DNA from: Mangrovimonas futianensis
Lineage (GTDB): Bacteria > Bacteroidota > Bacteroidia > Flavobacteriales > Flavobacteriaceae
Direction of reading: 5' to 3'
Assembly: GCF_021245805.1 (NCBI RefSeq)
Contig: NZ_JAJJNF010000008.1
Span: 1-64,000, forward strand
Length of the DNA stretch: 64,000 nucleotides
The notes beneath the pieces were generated by a model, which was given only the letters and a program-made list of their open reading frames with translations, was not told the origin of the DNA and ran no database searches. A program made the translations under genes and the position numbers. Below are positions 10,301 through 16,845 of this stretch, piece after piece. Numbering within the stretch: position 1 is the first letter of the stretch; each line of letters opens with the position of its first letter.

Positions 10301-11059
10301 AATATTAAAGAACCAGACCTTACTCTATATAGAAATGGCTATTTAAATTGGTTGAAAACCGTGATTTCTGGAATACGGCAAATTTCAGATGAAAATATTT
10401 TCATTGGAATAGAAGGAGAGGGAAACCTTTTAAATAAATTGGAGTTTTATTCAGATGTTTTTAAACCAGATATCGGGATTAATATACAGCTAAAGAGTGG
10501 TCAGTTGCAAGAAGGGGCTTGGGATTATATAAATAATCTTGGGGTTCCAGTTACCGTAGATTATTTAGGTGATGAAATCTCAACTAATTGGAAAGAATTA
10601 GCAAATGGAAAGTCATTTTATTATGTATCATGGCAAGATCAATTTGCAATAAATAAGTTAACGTTTGATGGTTTAATTGATAGGAAAGGAAGATTGAAAA
10701 ATAAGTATTTTGATTTCATTGAAAGCTTTGGAGATCCCAAGTTTAAATATGATGCTCCGAACATTAAAATATTAAAACAAAATAAAACTTTCTACCCAGG
10801 AAACGTTGTAGTGTGTTATGCCATGTTTTATGGTGATAGAATAGGATGGGAAATGGGGGGTAATCAGGGAAAATATAGATATGAATGGAATTTATTAAAA
10901 TACAAAGGGGAAAAAGAATGTATTTCTATTGAGAAAGTAGGAGAGGGAAGTGAGGTTTATTTAAAAGTTCCAAAAGACCCGAATAGTTATAAATTGATGT
11001 TAACCGTAATTGACAAAGAAAATATAGTGACACAAACATTTACAGATTTAAATCCATAA
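7301..11059 (+). CDS. Polysaccharide synthase fused to GH26-like domain and a degenerate glycosidase (GT2-GH26-pseudo-GH)
   Basis: A 1252-residue inner-membrane protein. Two helices (about 16-33 and 43-60) precede a family 2 processive glycosyltransferase with the cellulose/hyaluronan-synthase set: DEDD at 117-120, DPD at 165-167, SED at 254-256 and QQLKW at 292-296. It has K where QxxRW usually has R. Six more helices follow, ending at about 510-531. The periplasmic part begins with a GH26-like barrel (about 550-860): acid/base H671-E672 in RFAHEFDNPFYPW and nucleophile E777 in ITEFG. Residues about 885-1252 align with the upstream glycosidase, but its catalytic pair is replaced (N-E to N992-D993; nucleophile Glu to Tyr1088). 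The chain is intact, without frameshift. Likely role: synthesis of a beta-linked glycan and its trimming or linkage as it leaves the membrane. The sugar is unknown. No PilZ domain, BcsB or export protein is visible nearby. Confidence 0.85.
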   Translation: MTKKNKNQNSLRILRVMILIGVLSLINFFYWFFKPDLVENRPLFLLLTFVIFFDTFRLLYTWYHYWGISIPNKPKHRTSYKVDVFTTFCDGEPIDMVTQTLLAIKNMDYPHETYLCDEDDNAYLKNFCKENAIIHVTRTSKENAKAGNINNALKIATGDICVIMDPDHVPETNFLTELLPYFEDKKIGFVQSVQGYYNQNESKVALGAAEQTYQFYGPVMMSMNSYGTVNAIGANCVFRREALDSIGGHSPGLSEDMHTAMQLYAKGWKSVYVPKMLTKGLVPSTLSSYFKQQLKWSRGTFELLISVFPKLFSNFTLRQKLHFGIIPLHYLAGIVYFFVLLIPILSLFFSTTPWRGNIYNFWLITLPIFASILGIRLFVQKWIIKKSERGMHITGGLLFHTTWSIFILGVFYSLIRKKIPYIPTPKTGEDKTPLALIAPNLFMGILSVAAIIYGLQRDFTPFSLFMSGFALWNASDMFYTLVFAFEKTNPISIETSEIEIKKSFFKNQFFNFWQSAGIIIVLIIFGLSVYFQVQNEKLKLNGVVVEEMFEAPKLTYLGCYYPESDNGFTSLKRANQFAANHEFHPDIISVYLPWDKNIETTFPSTYLDSIFINKSLPLITWEPWLNSFQIERQENRNVYQLINEGVFDVYITQFAKKLKELKKPIFLRFAHEFDNPFYPWFVEDEAQSFQFKEAWVRVHSIFNEVKAHNVIWVWNPWKSENVKTFYPGNDFVDWIGLDILNYESNKDSKDWYSFDELYTFFRDNLDGVSDKPVIITEFGSVGNDKESQANWIENGISDLQNKYPEIQAVVFFNSRVDDNIPVGIQNEELVYDWTFKDGVELNFGKFKRNNKLYSHYSLLENRKVDENFNIQDNTFAGKKIRETNIYGVNINKGQNWKSDYHVLNRINLKKDFQRMKTAGINTVKFIENTTYDYNLLEISKENELNVNYSFFIPLNTNFLEVNKETDELKTNILKRVREYQKYNHIISWSFENDFYSKLPNNIKEPDLTLYRNGYLNWLKTVISGIRQISDENIFIGIEGEGNLLNKLEFYSDVFKPDIGINIQLKSGQLQEGAWDYINNLGVPVTVDYLGDEISTNWKELANGKSFYYVSWQDQFAINKLTFDGLIDRKGRLKNKYFDFIESFGDPKFKYDAPNIKILKQNKTFYPGNVVVCYAMFYGDRIGWEMGGNQGKYRYEWNLLKYKGEKECISIEKVGEGSEVYLKVPKDPNSYKLMLTVIDKENIVTQTFTDLNP

Positions 11060-11088
11060 CAACAGAATTCAAAATATCATTAAAAACA

Positions 11089-11132
11089 AAAGCCATATCA
11101 CTATAGTTGTAAAACTACTTTGACATGGCTTT
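11089..11132 (-). terminator. Two-tier hairpin terminator, better oriented for the minus strand
   Basis: AAAGCCATATCA pairs with TGACATGGCTTT with one mismatch, and the interior TAGTT/AACTA extends the stem. On the minus strand the stem is followed by TTTTGTTTTTA, a good U-tract. On the plus strand only TTCTTC follows. It could serve both the synthase gene on the plus strand and a minus-strand RNA. Confidence 0.65.
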
Positions 11133-11592
11133 CTTCGAAATAGCTCTGCGTGACCTATTTAGTATGACTACTAAAGTTACAATTTACATCGTTTCGGTTC
11201 AAGTTTTACTATTTCAAAATGAAACATTTTCAATTTTCAAAATGTATTGACCTATTGACAATGTTTCGATGATTGTTCTCCTTGATTTTGCTTAATTGAC
11301 ATACTCCACTTTCGTAAGTTATGTTTTTAAACAAAATTGCTTTTTCTTTTAACCGTTTCTTTCGATTCAGTTAATTTCCAAAACTTTCAATTGATTTCCA
11401 TTTAAACTGCTCATGCATCCTAAACTTCTCTTCAATATCATGATTCCTTTAGTTCCACGCCTACACGCTTTCCTCAGAACCTCGAAAAACAAATCTATTT
11501 TTAAAGAACGTTACTTTAAATACAATTAAACTTTTTTAGTTCGATCTAAAAGCAACTAGGTTGCTGCTCAATTGTTTTACTAAAGTATGATA
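11089..11592 (-). ncRNA. Candidate structured RNA, about 500 nt, family not recognised
   Basis: Between the rplS terminator and the hairpin at 11089-11132 the minus strand could carry an independent transcript. A near-consensus -7 box (TATATTTA, 11606-11599) lies at its start. Local hairpins are: AGCAAC/GTTGCT at 11551-11565; ACATTTT/AAAATGT at 11224-11245; TTTAGT/ACTAAA at 11158-11175; AAATAG/CTATTT at 11138-11160. The last two share bases 11158-11160 and could be mutually exclusive. It lacks the hallmark sequences of tmRNA and RNase P RNA. A 24-codon minus-strand frame at about 11441-11370 exists but has no other support. Existence of the transcript is inference. Confidence 0.35.
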
Positions 11593-11671
11593 GGACATTA
11601 AATATACAAAATTTTTAACCAATTAGATGTTAAATTGTTATAAACTTCACTTATTAACATTTGTTAATAAA

Positions 11672-11697
11672 AAAAGCCCTGTATATACAGGGCTTTT
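11672..11697 (-). terminator. Terminator of rplS
   Basis: AAAAGCCCTGTA is followed directly by its perfect complement TACAGGGCTTTT, 20 bases past the rplS stop. On the minus strand the hairpin runs into TTTTTTTATT. The stem is nearly palindromic, so it can act in both directions. Confidence 0.93.
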
Positions 11698-11716
11698 AAA
11701 AGTTATGAAACGTTTA

Positions 11717-12070
11717 TTAACGTTTAAGGCTTTCTTTGATTCTTGCTTTTTTACCAGTAAGACCTCTAAAGTAGTAAATACGTGCTCTACGTACTTTACC
11801 TCTTTTGTTTACCTCAATTTTTTGTAAAGCTGGCATGTTGATAGGTATAATTCTTTCTACACCTACAGTTCCAGACATTTTTCTGATTGTAAAGGTTTCA
11901 GAAGCACCTGTTCCTCTTCTTTGGATTACAACTCCTCTAAAGAACTGTGTACGAACTTTATCACCTTCTCTAATTTCATAATAAACAGTGATTGTGTCTC
12001 CAGCGCTAAAATCTGGAAAGTCCTTTTTTTGGATAAATTCGTCTTGTACAAATTTTACTAAAGATTCCAT
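11717..12070 (-). CDS. rplS: 50S ribosomal protein L19
   Basis: A structural protein of the large ribosomal subunit at the interface with the small subunit. The 117 residues carry the L19 signatures DFSAGDTITVYYEIREGDKVRTQFFRGVVI and RRARIYYFRGLTGKKARIKE, and the chain ends in a basic tail. The frame extends upstream to 12109, but ATG 12070 (MESLVKFVQDEF) gives the family's normal length. The upstream part overlaps the leader, where a TATTTTTG promoter box sits. It lies downstream of trmD as in many bacteria, but the box in the 119-base gap suggests its own promoter. Confidence 0.97.
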   Translation of the reverse strand: MESLVKFVQDEFIQKKDFPDFSAGDTITVYYEIREGDKVRTQFFRGVVIQRRGTGASETFTIRKMSGTVGVERIIPINMPALQKIEVNKRGKVRRARIYYFRGLTGKKARIKESLKR

Positions 12071-12142
12071 GTCTTTAAAATTAAATGGTTGAATCGAAGC
12101 AACATGCACGGTTTTCGCCAGAGGTTAATCCGAAATTGGATG

Positions 12143-12150
12143 CAAAAATA
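12143..12150 (-). promoter_or_regulatory. -7 box TATTTTTG of rplS
   Basis: Reads TATTTTTG on the minus strand in the trmD-rplS gap, 73 bases before the chosen rplS ATG. It fits TAnnTTTG and implies a leader of about 65 nt, which could hold an L19 autoregulatory structure (not seen clearly). Confidence 0.4.
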
Positions 12151-12188
12151 GGTAATAATATCTAATTTACAATTAATTGGAATAAAAA

Positions 12189-12866
12189 TTATTCATCCAA
12201 AAGATCTGGCCTTCTTTGCTTTGTTCTTTCATATGCCTGATCCTCTCTCCATTTTTCAATTTTAGGAAAATTTCCGCTAAAAAGAATTTCTGGTACGTCC
12301 CAGCCGTTATATGATCTGGGCCTAGTATAAATAGGAGGCGCCAATAAATTATCCTGAAAGGAGTCTGTTAAAGCTGAAGTTTCATTACCCAAAACACCTG
12401 GAATAAGTCTAATGACAGCATCACATAAAACTGCGGCGCCCAATTCCCCTCCAGAGAGGACATAATCACCTATTGAAATTTCTTTGGTTATAAAATGATC
12501 ACGAACTCTTTGATCAACACCCTTATAATGACCGCAGAGGATGATGATGTTTTCCTGTAGTGAAATTTGATTGGCTATTTTTTGATTTAATGTGGTCCCA
12601 TCTGGAGTCATATAAATAATATCGTCATAATGTCTCTCAGACTTTAATTGGGATATACATTTGTCAATGGGCTCAACCATCATGACCATACCTGCACCTC
12701 CACCAAATTGATAGTCATCCACAGTTTTATAATTGTCTGTAGTATAATCTCTTAAATTATGAAAATGAACTTCAACTAACTCAGCCTCAATAGCTCTTTT
12801 CATAATGGATGCCTCAAACGGACTTTTTAAAAGTTCTGGGAGCACGGTAATGATATCAATCCTCAT
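12189..12866 (-). CDS. trmD: tRNA (guanine37-N1)-methyltransferase
   Basis: Methylates N1 of G37 next to the anticodon with S-adenosylmethionine, preventing +1 frameshifting. The 225 residues show the SPOUT trefoil-knot motifs: FGGGAGMVM near residue 54, ILCGHYKGVDQRV near residue 110, and EISIGDYVLSGGELGA near residue 130. These bind AdoMet and hold the catalytic Asp. Length and start (MRIDIITVLPELL) are typical. It lies just upstream of rplS. Confidence 0.97.
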   Translation of the reverse strand: MRIDIITVLPELLKSPFEASIMKRAIEAELVEVHFHNLRDYTTDNYKTVDDYQFGGGAGMVMMVEPIDKCISQLKSERHYDDIIYMTPDGTTLNQKIANQISLQENIIILCGHYKGVDQRVRDHFITKEISIGDYVLSGGELGAAVLCDAVIRLIPGVLGNETSALTDSFQDNLLAPPIYTRPRSYNGWDVPEILFSGNFPKIEKWREDQAYERTKQRRPDLLDE

Positions 12867-12898
12867 AATATCTCATTTCTATAGGATGCAAATAAAAA

Positions 12899-12924
12899 AA
12901 ATCTGTAATTGAAATTACAGATTT
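12899..12924 (-). terminator. Terminator of the coiled-coil membrane protein gene
   Basis: AAATCTGTAAT and ATTACAGATTT form a perfect 11-bp stem with a TGAA loop. On the minus strand it runs into TTTTTTTATT. It lies between the gene ending at 12948 and trmD, so trmD is probably transcribed separately. Confidence 0.92.
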
Positions 12925-12947
12925 TTAAATGAAAATTATGAATTCTT

Positions 12948-13556
12948 TTAGTTGCCGCTCTTTTGTTTGTTAATTTCATCCTGCAACTGACGTCTTACTT
13001 TTTGCTCACGCTCCAAAGCTGTTCTTCTATGCTCTTCAAACTCTTCTTCAATATCAGCTAAAGACTTTTTAGCACTTTTGGTTACCGCATTACTGTTTTT
13101 GAATTGATAAATAAAGAAAAGTAAAAGGGCTAATAAGCCGCCAATAATTGACCACATTAAAACATTGTAACTTGACTTACTCATTTGAAGTCCAAATAAA
13201 GCCATATTGTTTTTTTCTTCTTCGGTTTTACCTAAAGTGGTCTGGGTGTTTGCCAAATTGGCTTTTAATCCGTCTATTTCTTCGGTTTGATTTTGAACCA
13301 CGGCTCGAGTATCGGCCAATTCCTTATGAACAGCTTTTAAAGAGTCCAAGGTATGAGCTTTTAATTCATATAGCCATACCTTTTTAACCACTTTATAGTC
13401 TTTATAATTGTTTGATTTTCTAATGAGATATTCAAATTGGTTATCTATAGAACCTTCATATAAAGAAAGTTTATCATCTTCATCATCATTATTCTGGGCT
13501 AGTAAGCTTAATGGGGTAAGGGTCAATAAAATTAAAAACAGCTTTACAAACTTCAT
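12948..13556 (-). CDS. Signal-peptide protein with coiled coil, one membrane helix and cytoplasmic tail
   Basis: A 202-residue protein: signal peptide at 1-20 (ending LLAQ), an acidic stretch NNDDEDD, a helical coiled-coil segment at about 70-115, one transmembrane helix at about 130-148, and a charged coiled-coil tail (EEEFEEHRRTALEREQKVRRQLQDE). No enzyme motif is visible. Homologues in flavobacteria sit upstream of trmD and are often wrongly labelled as the tRNA methyltransferase because of that position. It has no methyltransferase features. The layout would suit a scaffold or envelope-sensing protein, but that is a guess. Confidence 0.75.
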   Translation of the reverse strand: MKFVKLFLILLTLTPLSLLAQNNDDEDDKLSLYEGSIDNQFEYLIRKSNNYKDYKVVKKVWLYELKAHTLDSLKAVHKELADTRAVVQNQTEEIDGLKANLANTQTTLGKTEEEKNNMALFGLQMSKSSYNVLMWSIIGGLLALLLFFIYQFKNSNAVTKSAKKSLADIEEEFEEHRRTALEREQKVRRQLQDEINKQKSGN

Positions 13557-13628
13557 TAGGTCAATTTATTTTGATTGTTGGATTTTACGAAAGTAAGAAA
13601 TTATGTTTATTTTCAGTTTAAGTTCAAT

Positions 13629-13657
13629 AAAAAGCCTCACTGTTGTGAGGCTTTTTT
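13629..13657 (-). terminator. Terminator of gap
   Basis: AAAAAGCCTCAC pairs with GTGAGGCTTTTT around TGTT, 37 bases after the gap stop codon. The flanking A and T runs make it usable on either strand. Confidence 0.93.
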
Positions 13658-13693
13658 AATATACGGACGAAATATTATTTTGGACGTTTGATA

Positions 13694-15142
13694 CTAATAA
13701 TAAGTATAACGTCTTACTTTGGCAATGTATTTGGCAAGTCTAATAACTTGATGGCTATAGCCATATTCATTATCATACCAAATATATAGGACAGCATTTT
13801 TACCATCTTCTCTAACAATAGTGGCTTTACTATCATAGATGGATGGTGCAGAGCTTCCAACAATATCACTTGAAACTAATTCATCGTTCATTTCATATTT
13901 GATTTGTTCAACCAAACTTCCTTCCAAAGCATACTTTTTTAAAGTTGTATTGATGCCTTCTTGTGATGTTGACTGATTTAAATCCAAATTTAAAATGGCA
14001 AGAGATCCATTGGGAACAGGCACTCTAATGGCGTTGGAAGTTAATTTCCCTTCTAGGGAAGGCAAAGCCTTGGCTACTGCTTTTCCAGCACCTGTTTCAG
14101 TTATAACCATATTTAAACCAGCTGCACGACCTCTTCGATACTTTTTGTGAAAATTGTCCACTAGGTTTTGGTCATTTGTATATGCATGAATTGTTTCTAA
14201 ATGCCCTGATTTAATACCAAAGGTTTCATCCAATGCTTTTAAGATTGGAGTAATGGCGTTGGTTGTACAGGAAGCAGCAGAAAAGATGTCAACCTTGTCA
14301 GGGTCATTTTCCAAGTGATTAACCCCGTGAACAATATTAGGAATCCCTTTTCCTGGAGCAGTCAATAAAACCTTTTCAACACCTTTAGCTTGAAGGTGTC
14401 TAGATAAAGCTTCATGGTCTCTAAAAGCTCCTGTGTTATCTATTACCAAAGCATCATGAATGCCATATTCGGTATAATCAATATCTTCTGGGTTATTTGC
14501 AGAAATGATGTTTACGGTAGTTCCGTTGATAATTAATGACTTATTTTCCAAATCTGTAATGACTGTACCTTCAAAATCACCATGAACCGAATCATTCTTT
14601 AATAAAGAAGCTCTTTTTTCTAAAATAGTTTCTGTAATCTCTCCTCGAGTGACAATAGCGCGTAGTCTTAATTGTGAACCTTTCCCAGTTCTAGCCATTA
14701 ATTCTCTTGCTACCAATCTTCCAATTCTTCCAAAACCGTAAAGAATGACATCTTTTGGTTTAATACCATTTTCTTTTGAAGCATCCTTTAATTTGTTTGC
14801 AACAAAGTTTAGAGCATTACTATAGCTATTTTCCTCAAGATGGTATTCGTAGGTCAATTTTCCAATATCCAATTTGGCAGGAGGTAGGTCAAGGGTTTGA
14901 ATAGCTTGAGCAATTTCAACTGAATCAAAAATTGAGATCGGTTTTTGAACAAATTCACCAGCATATTCATGAAGGTTTAAAATTTGACTCACATTACGAT
15001 CAATCAGTTGATTTCTGAAAAGCACTAGTTCTATTGATTTGTCATACCATAAATCGCTAATGATATTAATAAATTCAACAGTTGCTTTTCGTCTGTCTGC
15101 TTGAAAAGCCAATTCATTTTCATAAGCTTCTTTAAAACTCAT
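13694..15142 (-). CDS. gap: Glyceraldehyde-3-phosphate dehydrogenase with N-terminal extension
   Basis: Interconverts glyceraldehyde 3-phosphate and 1,3-bisphosphoglycerate. At 482 residues it is about 150 longer than ordinary GAPDH. The extra residues 1-130 are helical and mostly acidic, and lead into a normal Rossmann start (ILYGFGRIGR). The catalytic Cys292 is in SAASCTTN; the active-site His follows in ETIHAYTNDQ, then the RRGRAAGLNMV phosphate-binding segment and WYDNEYGYSHQV near the end. Long GAPDHs of this kind are common in Bacteroidota; the role of the extension is not known to me. It is a single-gene transcript with a TACTTTTG box 39 bases upstream. Confidence 0.94.
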   Translation of the reverse strand: MSFKEAYENELAFQADRRKATVEFINIISDLWYDKSIELVLFRNQLIDRNVSQILNLHEYAGEFVQKPISIFDSVEIAQAIQTLDLPPAKLDIGKLTYEYHLEENSYSNALNFVANKLKDASKENGIKPKDVILYGFGRIGRLVARELMARTGKGSQLRLRAIVTRGEITETILEKRASLLKNDSVHGDFEGTVITDLENKSLIINGTTVNIISANNPEDIDYTEYGIHDALVIDNTGAFRDHEALSRHLQAKGVEKVLLTAPGKGIPNIVHGVNHLENDPDKVDIFSAASCTTNAITPILKALDETFGIKSGHLETIHAYTNDQNLVDNFHKKYRRGRAAGLNMVITETGAGKAVAKALPSLEGKLTSNAIRVPVPNGSLAILNLDLNQSTSQEGINTTLKKYALEGSLVEQIKYEMNDELVSSDIVGSSAPSIYDSKATIVREDGKNAVLYIWYDNEYGYSHQVIRLAKYIAKVRRYTYY

Positions 15143-15180
15143 TGTCTTTAGTTTAAATTGTGTTGTGTTTAAATTTGGTG

Positions 15181-15188
15181 CAAAAGTA
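15181..15188 (-). promoter_or_regulatory. -7 box TACTTTTG of gap
   Basis: Reads TACTTTTG on the minus strand, 39 bases upstream of the gap ATG, matching TAnnTTTG. It gives a leader of about 30 nt. No clear -33 TTG is seen. Confidence 0.45.
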
Positions 15189-15226
15189 TATATTTCAAAC
15201 GTTTTCGTAAAACTATTTTTAAATAA

Positions 15227-15255
15227 AAAAAGCCTCTAGTTTTCCTAAAGGCTTT
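15227..15255 (-). terminator. Terminator of the HtrA-type protease gene
   Basis: AAAGCCTCTAG pairs with CTAAAGGCTTT with one mismatch, 25 bases past the stop codon at 15280. On the minus strand it is followed by a T-rich run. Confidence 0.85.
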
Positions 15256-15279
15256 TCTTAAATTTAGATGGTATTTGAA

Positions 15280-16689
15280 CTACCTAAAGTTGTATTTTTC
15301 CAACTCACCATTTGAATTGATCAATTCAATTCTCAACGGCTCATAGGGAGATCTATTTTTTATGATTTCTTGAACATCGTCTACATCTTTTACTTTTTCA
15401 TTATTGATACTTATTATGATGTTTCCTTCATTGACATTATTTGCTCTAAGGTATTTAGCATAGGCTTCTCCTAATTGAGCAATTTTCACACCATTTGAAA
15501 CACCATATTTTTTTAACTCGCTTGCATTGGCGTTTTTCAGTACCCCGAACTGTGGAATCGTAAAAGATTGATTTCTTACTAAGGTAGCCTGAATCGTTTT
15601 TAAATTATCATCCCTCAAGATCGTTACTTGCACATCATCTCCTGGTCTTTTGGTATTCAAATAACCACTTAAGTCAGAAAATTTAGTGATATCTATGTTG
15701 TCAATTTTCTTAATAATGTCTCCAGATCGTATGCCTGCTTTATCTGCACCAGAACCTTCTTCAACACTATCTACATAGAATCCTTGGGTTTCATTGATGC
15801 TTAATTTTTCAGAAATAGCATTATTTAGCGCACCTCCAGTAACACCAAGGACACCATTTTGTACGTTTCCGAATTCAATAATATCCTCAACTACTTTTCT
15901 TGCGATATTACTTGGAACTGCAAAGGAATATCCTATATATGAACCAGTCTGGGAAGATATAGCTGTGTTAATTCCAATCAATTCACCTCTGGAATTTACC
16001 AAAGCGCCACCTGAATTACCTGGATTTACTGCGGCATCGGTTTGAATAAAGGATTGATTAAATTTTCCGCCAGACAAATCTCTGGATTTGGCACTTATAA
16101 TTCCAGCAGTGACAGTAGAAGTTAAATTGAATGGGTTCCCAACGGCTAATACCCATTCTCCAATTTTAGCTTGATCACTATCTCCAAATGTAGAGTATGG
16201 TAAATCTTCTTCAGGATTGATTTTAATAAGAGCAATATCAGTGCGACTATCAGTTCCAATCAATTCGGCATCATAAGTTTTATTATCATTAAGAGTAACT
16301 GTAAGTTTGTTTGCTCCATCAATCACGTGATTATTAGTAATGATATAACCGTCTGGTGAAATAATGACACCGGAACCTGAACCTACTTGAGGTCTTTGGG
16401 CAGAACGACCAAAGATTAAATCTTGAAAAGTGATTCTATCAGAAGTGCCAAAAGAAGTGTTCATGACGTGAACTACAGAATGAACCGTATTTTCAGCGGC
16501 ATTTGTAAAATCAATGGCATTTTCAGGAAAATAATTTGCATTCGAATGGCTTACGGGGATGGCATAATTTGAGGAGTCTTGTGTCTTTGAAAAAGCAGGT
16601 TGCTCCTTTTCGATAAATAATTTGTAACTGGCCAAGGTAATGGCTCCACCTAAAACCGATACTAGTACTAACGATATTATTTTTTTCAT
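15280..16689 (-). CDS. degP: HtrA/DegP-type periplasmic serine endoprotease
   Basis: An envelope quality-control protease of the Do family. The 469 residues contain a signal-anchor (5-25), a trypsin-like domain with the complete triad H121 (TNNHVIDG), D151 (SRTDIALIK) and S226 (NPGNSGGA), and two PDZ domains. The first PDZ spans about 280-375 (GVLGVTGGALN, GADKAGIRSGDIIKKI). The second, at about 385-465, is more divergent. This matches DegP/DegQ length and order. Which Do paralogue it is cannot be decided from sequence alone. It is monocistronic and divergent from dapF; I see no stress-type promoter. Confidence 0.92.
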   Translation of the reverse strand: MKKIISLVLVSVLGGAITLASYKLFIEKEQPAFSKTQDSSNYAIPVSHSNANYFPENAIDFTNAAENTVHSVVHVMNTSFGTSDRITFQDLIFGRSAQRPQVGSGSGVIISPDGYIITNNHVIDGANKLTVTLNDNKTYDAELIGTDSRTDIALIKINPEEDLPYSTFGDSDQAKIGEWVLAVGNPFNLTSTVTAGIISAKSRDLSGGKFNQSFIQTDAAVNPGNSGGALVNSRGELIGINTAISSQTGSYIGYSFAVPSNIARKVVEDIIEFGNVQNGVLGVTGGALNNAISEKLSINETQGFYVDSVEEGSGADKAGIRSGDIIKKIDNIDITKFSDLSGYLNTKRPGDDVQVTILRDDNLKTIQATLVRNQSFTIPQFGVLKNANASELKKYGVSNGVKIAQLGEAYAKYLRANNVNEGNIIISINNEKVKDVDDVQEIIKNRSPYEPLRIELINSNGELEKYNFR

Positions 16690-16829
16690 GGGGAAAAAGG
16701 TTTTTGGTTTATAATTAATTTATTAACGTTTAAAATTACCTCTTTATTGAAATTTGCTAAATTCTTTTAACGATTTTTAACGTGCCCTTTAACGGGTGTT
16801 TAACAGCTATAAAAGCCAGCTAATATTTC

Positions 16830-16837
16830 TATATTTG
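16830..16837 (+). promoter_or_regulatory. -7 box TATATTTG of dapF, near-leaderless
   Basis: TATATTTG ends nine bases before the dapF ATG, leaving almost no room for a ribosome binding site. If used, the mRNA would start at or within a few bases of the ATG. Confidence 0.5.
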
Positions 16838-16845
16838 CATTTCTT

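Larger units (their letters stand above)
11060..11716. other. 657-base non-coding stretch after the synthase gene
   Basis: No open reading frame longer than about 25 codons on either strand looks real. The plus strand is pyrimidine-rich through 11280-11480, so the minus strand is purine-rich, as RNA genes often are. It contains the rplS terminator (11672-11697), a candidate minus-strand RNA (11089-11592) with several hairpins, and a terminator-like hairpin (11089-11132). Confidence 0.8.

Noticed and set aside
11060..11716. tmRNA, RNase P RNA or insertion sequence remnant
   Set aside because: No tmRNA tag or GGGG...CCA ends, no RNase P core sequence, no transposase frame or terminal inverted repeats.
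11717..12109. Extended L19 start at 12109
   Set aside because: It would add 13 residues not seen in L19; the promoter box lies immediately upstream.
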